64,000 nucleotides of DNA from positions 124,001 to 188,000 of the forward strand of contig JODU01000003.1 of the NCBI GenBank assembly GCA_000720845.1, given 5' to 3'. Below the pieces are notes generated by a model, which worked only from the letters and a program-made list of their open reading frames with translations, had not been told where the DNA came from and did no database searches. Origin of the DNA: Kitasatospora aureofaciens (lineage in GTDB: Bacteria; Actinomycetota; Actinomycetes; Streptomycetales; Streptomycetaceae). A program made the translations under genes and the position numbers. Below, one piece after another: positions 57,030 through 64,000 of this stretch (positions within the stretch are counted from its first letter, which is position 1; every line of letters starts with the position of its first letter).

Positions 57030-57470
57030 TCACGGCTGTCGGAGCAGGTGGTCGACCGTGCGGCCGAAGACATGGCGCCCCGCGCGGCCGAGGAGGCCGT
57101 CGAGGAGGGGCGGCAGCAGCCGGACGTCCAGCTCCTCGCGCCACCCGACGCGTGCCCGGCCGTCGGGGCCCGTCCCGACCTCGATCTCCGCCCAGCCCCG
57201 GACCACCCGGCCGCGCTTGACCAGCCGGCACCGGCCGGGGGCGTCCTCCCGCGGGGGCTGCCAGACCGTCACCTCCATCGGGTCGGCGAAGACGACCGGT
57301 CCGGCTCCCGTGCGGGCCACGACCACCGTGCCCCGGCGGGTGGGGCCGGGCGGTTCGGCGGTGACCCGGGTCAGCGGCACGGTGTCGCCGTGCCGCTCCC
57401 ACCGGGTGAGGCGACGCCAGGCCTCGTCCGGGACGAGCGGAACGGTGCGTTCGAGCGAGAAGACGGCCAC
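57030..57470 (-). CDS. SRPBCC-family (START-like) protein
   Basis: This 146-residue soluble protein has the helix-grip pattern: FSLERTVPLVPDEAWRRLTR at the start, central strands (RGTVVVARTGAG, VFADPMEVTVW) and a C-terminal long helix LLDGLLGRAGRHVFGRTVDH. Such proteins bind hydrophobic ligands; many Streptomyces members are of unknown role. GTG 57470 starts the conserved strand; the frame is open further upstream. Confidence 0.8.
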   Translation of the reverse strand: MAVFSLERTVPLVPDEAWRRLTRWERHGDTVPLTRVTAEPPGPTRRGTVVVARTGAGPVVFADPMEVTVWQPPREDAPGRCRLVKRGRVVRGWAEIEVGTGPDGRARVGWREELDVRLLPPLLDGLLGRAGRHVFGRTVDHLLRQP

Positions 57471-57532
57471 CGGACGATCGTAGGCAACGGGCGACGCGCC
57501 CGCCGGTCCTGCCGGTGCCGGTCGTGCCGGTC

Positions 57533-58372
57533 CTACCGGTAGACCTTGCCCGGCTCGGCCTTCCCCGGGGCCAGCAGCTGGGGGACCGTCACGAAGACGT
57601 AGCCCCGCTTCTTGAGCGCGTCGATGATGCCGGGCACGGCGGGCACGGTGCCGTCGTAGATGTCGTGCAGCAGGATGATGCCGTCCCGGGACGACTGGTC
57701 CAGGACCCGCTCGGTGATCAGGTCGGAGTCGTTCGTCTTGTAGTCCTTGGCGGTCACGGTCCACAGCACCTCCGCCAGCCCCAGCTCACGGCAGATGTCG
57801 TGCACCGTGTCGTCCGTGCGGCCCTGCGGCGGGCGCATCAGCGTGGGGCGCTCGCCCGTGAGGCGCTCTATCTCCTTGTTGGGGCGCTCCAGCTCCTCGC
57901 GTATCTGGTCCGGTTCGGCGTCCGTGAGGATCTTGTGGGTCCAGGTGTGGCTGGCCACCTCGTGGCCCTCGTCGGCCATGCGCCTGACAAGCTCGGGATA
58001 CGTGTCGATGTGCCGTTTGCCGAGCAGGAAGAAGGTCGCCGGGACCCGCTTCTCCTTGAGGATGTCGAGCAGCCGGGCGGAGTTCTCGCTCGGTCCGGCG
58101 TCGAAGGTCAGCGCGATGCACTTGGCGTGCGCGCAGTCCACGGTGCCGAGCCCGCCCGCGCGGGCCTGGGTGCCGGCCGTGCCGGCGGTGCCGGTCCCGG
58201 TGCCGGCCGCGTCGGCCTGGGTGTCGGCGGCGTTGCGGACGGAGCTGGGGGAGTGCGTCTCCAGCTTCGTGCAGCCGCTCAGCGCGAGGGTCAGCGAGGC
58301 CGCGGCCGCGAAGGTCGCGAACACACGCAACCTGGTCCCCGTTTTCGTCATCTTCCTGGTCAGCGAAGGCAT
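57533..58372 (-). CDS. Polysaccharide deacetylase lipoprotein with altered metal motif
   Basis: This 279-residue protein has a lipobox (TLALSGC) after a hydrophobic segment, so it should be anchored outside the membrane. The NodB domain motifs are TFDAGPS (motif 1), SHTWTH (motif 2 His-x3-His), RPPQGRTDD (motif 3) and ILLHDIYDGT (motif 5). In motif 1 the usual second Asp (TFDDGP), a metal ligand, is Ala. It probably acts on peptidoglycan or surface glycans. ATG 58372, or ATG 58351. Confidence 0.87.
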   Translation of the reverse strand: MPSLTRKMTKTGTRLRVFATFAAAASLTLALSGCTKLETHSPSSVRNAADTQADAAGTGTGTAGTAGTQARAGGLGTVDCAHAKCIALTFDAGPSENSARLLDILKEKRVPATFFLLGKRHIDTYPELVRRMADEGHEVASHTWTHKILTDAEPDQIREELERPNKEIERLTGERPTLMRPPQGRTDDTVHDICRELGLAEVLWTVTAKDYKTNDSDLITERVLDQSSRDGIILLHDIYDGTVPAVPGIIDALKKRGYVFVTVPQLLAPGKAEPGKVYR

Positions 58373-58391
58373 GCGAGGACTATACGCTGCG

Positions 58392-58397
58392 AGTATA
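58392..58397 (-). promoter_or_regulatory. -10-like element for the deacetylase
   Basis: TATACT on the minus strand, inside a short AT-rich patch (GAGTATATAC), ends about 20 bases upstream of ATG 58372. No matching -35 is clear. Confidence 0.35.
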
Positions 58398-58417
58398 TAC
58401 GCGGTTCATAGCGGCCC

Positions 58418-58435
58418 CTCGAATGACCGTTCGAG
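58418..58435. repeat. Palindrome between divergent deacetylase and sugar cluster
   Basis: CTCGAA-TGACCG-TTCGAG: perfect 6-bp arms with a 6-base spacer, centrally placed between the divergent starts at 58372 and 58498. It is a possible operator for either gene. Confidence 0.45.
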
Positions 58436-58497
58436 ATAGTGGCGCGGCGACCGGGCTACTCACACCGGCACACACGTGACGGTGAGAGGAGAAGCCT

Positions 58498-59493
58498 GTG
58501 AGCGAGAGCCCCGGGGCCACCACCGGCCCCCGAAACGGACGCACCTGGCGCCGGGCCCTGGTGACCGGCGGAGCCGGGTTCGTCGGTTCCCACCTGTGCG
58601 GCCGCCTGCTCGACGGCGGCACCGACGTCGTCTGCCTCGACAACCTGGCCACCGGCTCCCGCGCCAACGTGGCCGACCTGGAACGCCGGCGCGGATTCCG
58701 GTTCGTCCGGGCCGACGCCACCGACCCGGCGGCCCTGCGCGGCCTGCCCGGCCGGTTCGACCTGGTCCTGCACTTCGCCTGCCCCGCCTCGCCCGCCGAC
58801 TACCTCCGGCTGCCGCTGGAGACCCTCGACGTCGGCAGCACCGGCACCCGCAACGCCCTGGAGCGGGCCCACGCCGACGGCGCCCGCTTCCTGCTCGCCT
58901 CCACCTCCGAGGTCTACGGCGACCCGCTGGAGCACCCGCAGCGCGAGACCTACTGGGGCAACGTCAACCCGGTCGGCCCGCGCAGCGTCTACGACGAGTC
59001 CAAGCGCTTCGCCGAGGCCCTGGTCACCGCCCACCGCCAGGTGCACGGCACCGACACCGCCATCGTGAGGATCTTCAACACGTACGGCCCCCGGATGCGC
59101 ACCGGCGACGGCCGGGCCGTCCCCACCTTCATCGCGCAGGCGCTGGACGGCATGCCGCTCACCGTCGCCGGCGACGGCGGCCAGACCCGCTCCCTGTGCT
59201 ACGTCGACGACACCGTGGCGGGCGTCCTGGCCCTCGCCGCCTCCGGGGAGACCGGGCCGATGAACATCGGCGGCGACGACGAGATCACCATGCTGGAACT
59301 GGCCCGCCGGGTGGTCGACCTCACCGGCTCCGGCTCCCGCATCCGCTTCGTCGAACGCCCCGTCGACGACCCCGGCCGGCGCAAGCCGGACACCACCCTG
59401 GCCCGGGAACGGCTCGGCTGGCGGCCGAGCGTGGGCTGGAACGAGGGGCTGGAGCGGACCATCGGCTGGTTCGCGCACGCCATCGCCGCCTGA
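58498..59493 (+). CDS. NAD-dependent sugar-nucleotide epimerase/decarboxylase (SDR)
   Basis: This 331-residue extended SDR enzyme has the Rossmann motif TGGAGFVGSHLCGRLL (about 22-37), catalytic Ser/Thr in LASTSEVYGDP, and Tyr-x3-Lys in YDESKRFAEALV. The stretch VRIFNTYGPRMRTGDGR together with HFACPASPADYL matches the UDP-glucuronate decarboxylase/dTDP-glucose dehydratase subgroup. It modifies a nucleotide sugar for the downstream glycosyltransferases. GTG 58498 has GAGAGGAG upstream. Confidence 0.9.
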   Translation: MSESPGATTGPRNGRTWRRALVTGGAGFVGSHLCGRLLDGGTDVVCLDNLATGSRANVADLERRRGFRFVRADATDPAALRGLPGRFDLVLHFACPASPADYLRLPLETLDVGSTGTRNALERAHADGARFLLASTSEVYGDPLEHPQRETYWGNVNPVGPRSVYDESKRFAEALVTAHRQVHGTDTAIVRIFNTYGPRMRTGDGRAVPTFIAQALDGMPLTVAGDGGQTRSLCYVDDTVAGVLALAASGETGPMNIGGDDEITMLELARRVVDLTGSGSRIRFVERPVDDPGRRKPDTTLARERLGWRPSVGWNEGLERTIGWFAHAIAA

Positions 59494-59612
59494 GGCGGGC
59501 CGAAAAGGTTACTTACGGTGACAATCCGGCTTATCTCCGGAAGTGACCTGTCTCCAAGTGTTTGAGGCAACTGGCCCGCGGCACCCGCCACGCCGAGAGA
59601 GGAGTCCGCCCC

Positions 59613-61253
59613 ATGCGCATCCTTGGTATCAACGCCCTGTTCCACGACCCGGCCGCCGCGCTCGTCGTCGACGGCCGGACCGTTGCGGCCGCCGAGGAAG
59701 AGCGGTTCAGCCGGCGCAAGCACGGCAAGCGCCCGGTGCCGTTCTCCGCGTGGGAGGTCCCCGAACTGTCCGCGCGCTGGTGCCTGGAGCACGCCGGGAT
59801 AGGGCCCGGCGACCTGGACGCCGTCGCCTACTCCTTCGACCCCAAGCTCGCCCGGCCCGCCCGCGACCTGGGCCTGGACGACCCATGGGACCCGCTGCGG
59901 CTCGAGTACGCCCGCCGGGCCCCCGAGTTCCTCGCCGAGGCGCTGCCCGGACTCGACCCGGACCAGGTCGTCTTCGTGCCGCACCACGTGGCGCACGCCG
60001 CCTCCGCGGGACCGGCCTCACCGCACCCGGACAACGACGTCCTCGTCCTCGACGGCCGCGGCGAGTCCGCCTCCCACCTGGCCGGCCGCTACCGCGACGG
60101 CAAGCTCGACGTCCTCGCCACCCAGGCGCTGCCGCACTCGCTCGGCCTCGTCTACGAGGAACTCACCGAACACCTCGGCTTCCTGCGCAGCAGCGACGAG
60201 TACAAGGTGATGGCCCTCGCCTCCTACGGCACCCCCCGCTTCGTGGACCGGCTGCGCGAGCACGTCCACGCCACCGGCGACGGCGGCTTCCGCGCCCACG
60301 GCGTCGACTGGGCGGCCCTGGCCCCGCCGCGCGCCAAGGGCGAGGACTGGACGCGCGACCACGCGGACCTGGCCGCGAGCACCCAGGCCGTCCTGGAGGA
60401 ACTGCTCCTCGAACTCGTCCACTGGCTGCACGGCGAGGCCGGGGGCGAGGCCCTGACCATGGCGGGCGGCGTCGCGCTGAACTGCGTCGCCAACTCCAAG
60501 ATCGCCGCCCGCGGCCCGTACCGGCACGTGTGGGTGCAGCCCGCCGCCGGTGACGCGGGCACGGCCCTCGGCGGCGCCCTGCACGTGGCCGCCGCCCAGG
60601 AGGGCGCCGCACCCGAGCCGATGCCCGGCGCCGACCTCGGCCGCGGCTGGGGCGACGACGAGATCCGCGCCTGGCTGGAGACCGCCGCCATCCCCTACGA
60701 GGAGCCGGACGACATCGCCGAGACCGTCGCCGAGGAACTGGCCCGCGACGGCGTCGTCGCCTGGTTCCAGGGCCGCAGCGAGTTCGGGCCGCGCGCCCTC
60801 GGACACCGCTCCCTGATGGCCCACCCCGGCCGCGCGGAGAACCTCGAACGCCTCAACCGCGTCAAGGGCCGCGAGGAGTTCCGCCCGGTCGCGCCCATGG
60901 TGCTCGCCGACCGGGCCGCCGGCATCTTCACCGGGCCGGTCCCCAGCCCGTACATGCTCTTCGTGCACGACGTCGACCCCGCCTGGCGCGACCGGATCCC
61001 GGCCGTCGTCCACGTCGACGGCACCGCCCGCATCCAGACCGTCGAAGAGCGGCGCGAGCCGCTGGTCGCGCGGATGCTGGCCGCCTTCGAACGGCGCACC
61101 GGGCTGCCGGTCGTCGTCAACACCAGCCTCAACACCGCCGGCCGCCCCATGGTCGACGACCCGCGCGACGCACTGGAGTGCTTCGGCTCGGCGCCCGTCG
61201 ACCTGCTGGCCATCGGCCCCTTCGCGGTGCGCCGGGGACGGGCGTTCGCATGA
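59613..61253 (+). CDS. NodU/CmcH-type carbamoyltransferase
   Basis: This 546-residue enzyme transfers a carbamoyl group from carbamoyl phosphate (via carbamoyl-AMP) to a hydroxyl, usually on a sugar. The N-terminal Kae1-like domain has GINALFHDPAAALVVDG, the metal-binding HHVAHAASA and VLDGRGE, and AGGVALNCVANSKI. The C-terminal domain has WFQGRSEFGPRALGHRS and VVNTSLNTAGRPMVDDP. ATG 59613 is preceded by GAGAGGAG. It is coupled to the GT2 gene by ATGA, so the acceptor is probably the cluster's glycan. Confidence 0.93.
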   Translation: MRILGINALFHDPAAALVVDGRTVAAAEEERFSRRKHGKRPVPFSAWEVPELSARWCLEHAGIGPGDLDAVAYSFDPKLARPARDLGLDDPWDPLRLEYARRAPEFLAEALPGLDPDQVVFVPHHVAHAASAGPASPHPDNDVLVLDGRGESASHLAGRYRDGKLDVLATQALPHSLGLVYEELTEHLGFLRSSDEYKVMALASYGTPRFVDRLREHVHATGDGGFRAHGVDWAALAPPRAKGEDWTRDHADLAASTQAVLEELLLELVHWLHGEAGGEALTMAGGVALNCVANSKIAARGPYRHVWVQPAAGDAGTALGGALHVAAAQEGAAPEPMPGADLGRGWGDDEIRAWLETAAIPYEEPDDIAETVAEELARDGVVAWFQGRSEFGPRALGHRSLMAHPGRAENLERLNRVKGREEFRPVAPMVLADRAAGIFTGPVPSPYMLFVHDVDPAWRDRIPAVVHVDGTARIQTVEERREPLVARMLAAFERRTGLPVVVNTSLNTAGRPMVDDPRDALECFGSAPVDLLAIGPFAVRRGRAFA

Positions 61254-62284
61254 GCACCGCCCCCGGAACCGGCGGCCCGCGCACCGGCTACGCCGTCGTC
61301 GTCCCCACCCTCGTGCGCGACACGCTGGCCGACTGCCTGGCCGCGCTGGTCGCCGCGCACGGTCCCGACCCCGACGAGATCGTCCTGGTCGACGACCGGC
61401 CCGACCCCGACGCCGACCCGGACGCGCTGGAGCACGCCCTGACCGTCCTCGGCGACCTGCGCGAGCGCACGGTGGTGCTGCGCAGCGGGGGCCGCGGGCC
61501 CGCCGCCGCCCGCAACACCGGCGTCCGCGCGGTCACCTCGCCCTGGACCGCGTTCCTCGACGACGACGTCCAGGTCGGCCCGCACTGGTGCGACCAGCTG
61601 ATCCAGGACCTCGCCGAGGCGGCACCCGACACCGGCGCCGTGCAGGGCGTGATCGCCGTGCCGCTGCCGGGGGAGCGCCGCCCCACCGACTGGGAACGCG
61701 GCACCGCCGGTCTCGCGCAGGCCCGGTGGATCACCGCCGACATGGCCTACCGGACCGACGTGCTCAAACACGTCGGCGGCTTCGACGAACGCTTCACCCG
61801 CGCCTTCCGCGAGGACGCCGACCTCGCGCTGCGCGTCCTCGACGCGGGCTGGCGCATCCGGCGGGGCCGCCGCACCACCCGCCACCCCGTACGCCCCGCC
61901 GCACGCTGGGTGTCGCTGAAGCAGCAGCGCGGCAACGCCGACGACGCCCTGATGCGACGGCTGCACGGCCCCGACTGGTGGGCCAAGGCGGTCGCGCCCC
62001 GGGGCCGGATCCGGCGCCACGCGGCGATCACCGCCGCCGGTGCCGCCGCCCTCGCCCTCGCGGCGGCCGGACGCCCCCGGGCCGCCGCGGTCGCCGGGGC
62101 CGGCTGGGCCGCGGGCACCGCCGAGTTCGCCTGGGCCCGCATCGCGCCCGGACCGCGGACCCGGTACGAGGTCACGACCATGCTGGTCACCAGCGCGCTC
62201 ATCCCGCCCGCCGCGACCTGGCACCGGCTCAGCGGACTGTGGCGGCACCGGAACGCCCCCGCCTGGCGGGAGGTGGCGGCATGA
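61250..62284 (+). CDS. GT2 glycosyltransferase
   Basis: This is a 344-residue inverting transferase of the GT-A fold. VVVPTLVRDTLADCLAAL starts the Rossmann part, GRGPAAARNTGVRAV is typical of the family, and the metal-binding DxD is in AFLDDDVQVGP. The acceptor-side FREDADLALRVLDAGW carries the catalytic acid. A C-terminal hydrophobic segment (AAITAAGAAALALAAAG, VAGAGWAAGTAEFAW) suggests membrane association. Both ends have 4-base overlaps with neighbours. Confidence 0.9.
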   Translation: MSTAPGTGGPRTGYAVVVPTLVRDTLADCLAALVAAHGPDPDEIVLVDDRPDPDADPDALEHALTVLGDLRERTVVLRSGGRGPAAARNTGVRAVTSPWTAFLDDDVQVGPHWCDQLIQDLAEAAPDTGAVQGVIAVPLPGERRPTDWERGTAGLAQARWITADMAYRTDVLKHVGGFDERFTRAFREDADLALRVLDAGWRIRRGRRTTRHPVRPAARWVSLKQQRGNADDALMRRLHGPDWWAKAVAPRGRIRRHAAITAAGAAALALAAAGRPRAAAVAGAGWAAGTAEFAWARIAPGPRTRYEVTTMLVTSALIPPAATWHRLSGLWRHRNAPAWREVAA

Positions 62285-63351
62285 GCCCCGGCGGCAGCCC
62301 GGTGAAGGCCGTCCTCTTCGACCGCGACGGCACCCTGGTCCACGACGTCCCCTACAACGGCGACCCGGAACGCGTCCGCCCCGTCGACGGCGCCCGCGAG
62401 GCGGTGGCGCTGCTGCGCGAACACGGCATCCGTGTCGGCGTCGTCACCAACCAGTCCGGCGTGGCCCGGGGCCTGATCAGCGACGGCGACGTCCGGCGCG
62501 TCAACCGCCGCATCGACGACCTGATCGGCCCCTTCGACGTCTGGGCCGTCTGCCCGCACGGCCCCGACGACGGCTGCCACTGCCGCAAACCGCAGCCCGG
62601 CATGGTCCTGTGGGCCGCCGGACGCGTCTGCGCCCCTCCCGCCGACTGCGTCGTCATCGGTGACATCGGCGCGGACATGGAGGCCGCCGAACGCGCCGGC
62701 GCCCACGGCGTCCTGGTCCCCAACGACCGCACCCGCCCGCAGGAGACGGCCGCCGCGGCCCACGTCGCCCCGGACCTCCTCACCGCCGTACGGGCCCTGC
62801 TCGACGGCCCGCCCACGGGCCGTGTCCTGGTGAACGAGCGGCCCATCGGGGCGGCGTACGGGCCGGGCCCGGAGAGCACCGTTCCGCGGACCGCCGTCGC
62901 CGACCACGACGACCGGCACGGTCCCGTGGCGACGTCGTTCGCCACGGCCCCCGGACGGGGCGTCTTCCGCCCCGGTCACGCCGCCCACCGGCCGCCCCCC
63001 GGACACCACCCGGACGGGGCCGGCTCCGGCCGGGACGGCCTCTGTGCCGGGCCCACGGGACGCGGTGTGAAGCAGCCCACCGACTCCGGCGGCGGCGCTC
63101 CCGGCGACGGCCGTGCCCACGGCGACGGCCGCGACCGGAGCGACGGCCGCGCTCCCGGTGTCGCCGAGCCGGGCGGGCACGAGCCCGGCCGACGGATCGC
63201 CGCCGCGGGCGAGACCCGCGCCCCGGACCCCGCCGAGGCGGCACGCAGCCGTGCGGTGCCGGACGTCGAGGTGGCGCGGACGCATGCCGTGCCGGACACC
63301 GGGCCGGTGCGCGACTCCGGCGCCGGCGACAGTCGTGGGAGGTCGTCATGA
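62281..63351 (+). CDS. GmhB-like HAD phosphatase with long disordered tail
   Basis: This 356-residue protein has an N-terminal HAD-IIIA domain (1 to ~175). Motif I is FDRDGTLVHD (nucleophile and acid/base Asp), motif II TNQSGVARG, motif III CRKPQPGM, and motif IV GDIGADMEAA. The zinc ligands CPHGPDDGCHC (Cys-x-His-x5-Cys-x-Cys) point to the heptose-1,7-bisphosphatase/HisB-N group. The remaining ~180 residues are Gly/Asp/Pro/Arg/His-rich, with GDGR-type repeats, and look disordered. ATGA overlap with GT2, and the stop overlaps GT9. Confidence 0.88.
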   Translation: MSPGGSPVKAVLFDRDGTLVHDVPYNGDPERVRPVDGAREAVALLREHGIRVGVVTNQSGVARGLISDGDVRRVNRRIDDLIGPFDVWAVCPHGPDDGCHCRKPQPGMVLWAAGRVCAPPADCVVIGDIGADMEAAERAGAHGVLVPNDRTRPQETAAAAHVAPDLLTAVRALLDGPPTGRVLVNERPIGAAYGPGPESTVPRTAVADHDDRHGPVATSFATAPGRGVFRPGHAAHRPPPGHHPDGAGSGRDGLCAGPTGRGVKQPTDSGGGAPGDGRAHGDGRDRSDGRAPGVAEPGGHEPGRRIAAAGETRAPDPAEAARSRAVPDVEVARTHAVPDTGPVRDSGAGDSRGRSS

Positions 63352-64000
63352 AGGCGCTCGTCACCCGGCTCGACAGCTTCGGCGACGTGCTGCTCGCCGG
63401 GCCCGCCGTGCGGGCCGTCGCCGCGCGGGCCGACCACGTCACCCTGCTGTGCGGGTCCCGCGGCGCGCCCGCCGCCCGGCTGCTGCCCGGCGTCGACGAG
63501 GTGGTCGTGTGGGACGCGCCGTGGGGCGGCTTCGCACCGCCCGAGGTGCGGCGGGACGACATCGACGCGCTCGTGGACCGGATCGACGCCGACACCGCGC
63601 TGATCCTCACCTCCTTCCACCAGTCCCCGCTGCCCACCGCCCTGGTGCTGCGCCTCGCCGGCGTCCGGTACATCGCCGCCGACAGCGTGGACTACCCCGG
63701 CTCGCTCCTCGACCTGCGCCACCACCGCGCCCCGCACGACCACGAGGCCGAGGCCGCGCTGCACCTCGCCGAGGCGGCAGGGTTCCCCGCGCCCGACGAC
63801 GGACGGCTGCGCGTGCGCACGCCGCCGCGCGCCGACGCCCTCACCGGCCCCGGCCCCTACGTCGTGCTGCACCCGGGCGCCAGCGTCCCCGCCCGCGCCT
63901 GGAGCCCCGAGCGCGCCGCCGAGGCCGTACGCGAACTCGCCGCCGCCGGACACCGCGTGCTGGTCACCGGCGGCCCCGACGAGCGCGACCTCACCGCACA
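63348..64000 (+). CDS. GT9 heptosyltransferase-like glycosyltransferase, 5' part
   Basis: The gene is cut by the window end; 217 codons are visible. The start MKALVTRLDSFGDVLLAGPA is the classic GT9 N-terminus (ADP-heptose:LPS heptosyltransferase WaaC/WaaF type). VVLHPGASVPARAWSPERAA matches the start of the second Rossmann domain with its donor-binding region. ATG 63348 overlaps the HAD stop (ATGA). Together with the GmhB-like enzyme, this argues for a heptose donor in a Gram-positive organism. Confidence 0.9.
   Translation, partial: MKALVTRLDSFGDVLLAGPAVRAVAARADHVTLLCGSRGAPAARLLPGVDEVVVWDAPWGGFAPPEVRRDDIDALVDRIDADTALILTSFHQSPLPTALVLRLAGVRYIAADSVDYPGSLLDLRHHRAPHDHEAEAALHLAEAAGFPAPDDGRLRVRTPPRADALTGPGPYVVLHPGASVPARAWSPERAAEAVRELAAAGHRVLVTGGPDERDLTA

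Overview
The window is very high in G+C and has Streptomyces-style genes: GTG/TTG starts, 4-base ATGA/GTGA stop-start overlaps, and DUF397/XRE, ATP-binding anti-sigma and Rv1733c-type families. From memory, the protein at 22237-23493 is almost identical to alditol oxidase AldO of S. coelicolor A3(2), and the gene order around it also matches that species. I take the source to be a Streptomyces chromosome close to S. coelicolor/S. lividans. I saw no rRNA, tRNA, CRISPR array, insertion sequence or prophage, so this looks like chromosome-arm backbone with accessory clusters. About 62 protein genes are called; two are cut by the window ends.

1-8.8 kb holds stand-alone genes: the 3' end of cutC, two AraC-type regulators, a VOC protein, an L7/L12-like protein, a lipoprotein, a STAS protein, a carboxylesterase, an XRE/DUF397 pair, a regulatory ATPase and a D-Ala-D-Ala carboxypeptidase. 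8.9-13.5 kb is a tightly coupled five-gene MoxR/DUF58/DUF4129 operon on the minus strand. 13.5-22.2 kb carries a homocysteine methyltransferase, a CPBP protease coupled to a two-component system, a DinB/PEP-mutase pair, a TetR regulator with a clear palindromic operator, and an exported PHP-domain protein with a His-rich head.

22-30 kb has aldO, an unusual radical SAM protein followed by an unannotated 23-codon ORF with an excellent ribosome binding site, rsgA, and a DNA-alkylation repair pair (Ada/AlkA fusion plus Ogt). 30-38 kb has a degenerate PP2C-like protein, a PoxB-type enzyme, a second anti-sigma-like ATPase, a DUF2637 membrane protein, an FhuF-like reductase under a perfect iron box, and a GntR regulator. 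38-43 kb (minus strand) is a two-component system, a small secreted protein and a SecD-SecF fusion. 43-46 kb (plus strand) is a DksA/TraR pair coupled to a degenerate MreB-like protein, then a repeat-containing spacer and an Rv1733c-family membrane protein.

47-55.8 kb is a purine catabolism locus: a divergent PucR regulator, the three xanthine dehydrogenase subunits, an NCS2 permease and XdhC, closed by a perfect 11-bp hairpin. 56-58.4 kb carries three envelope or secreted-type genes. From 58.5 kb to the window end is a coupled LPS-like sugar cluster: nucleotide-sugar epimerase/decarboxylase, carbamoyltransferase, GT2, a GmhB-like HAD phosphatase and a GT9 heptosyltransferase-like protein. 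It suggests a carbamoylated, possibly heptose-containing glycan in a Gram-positive and is the strongest system-level lead here, with the radical SAM/small-ORF pair second.
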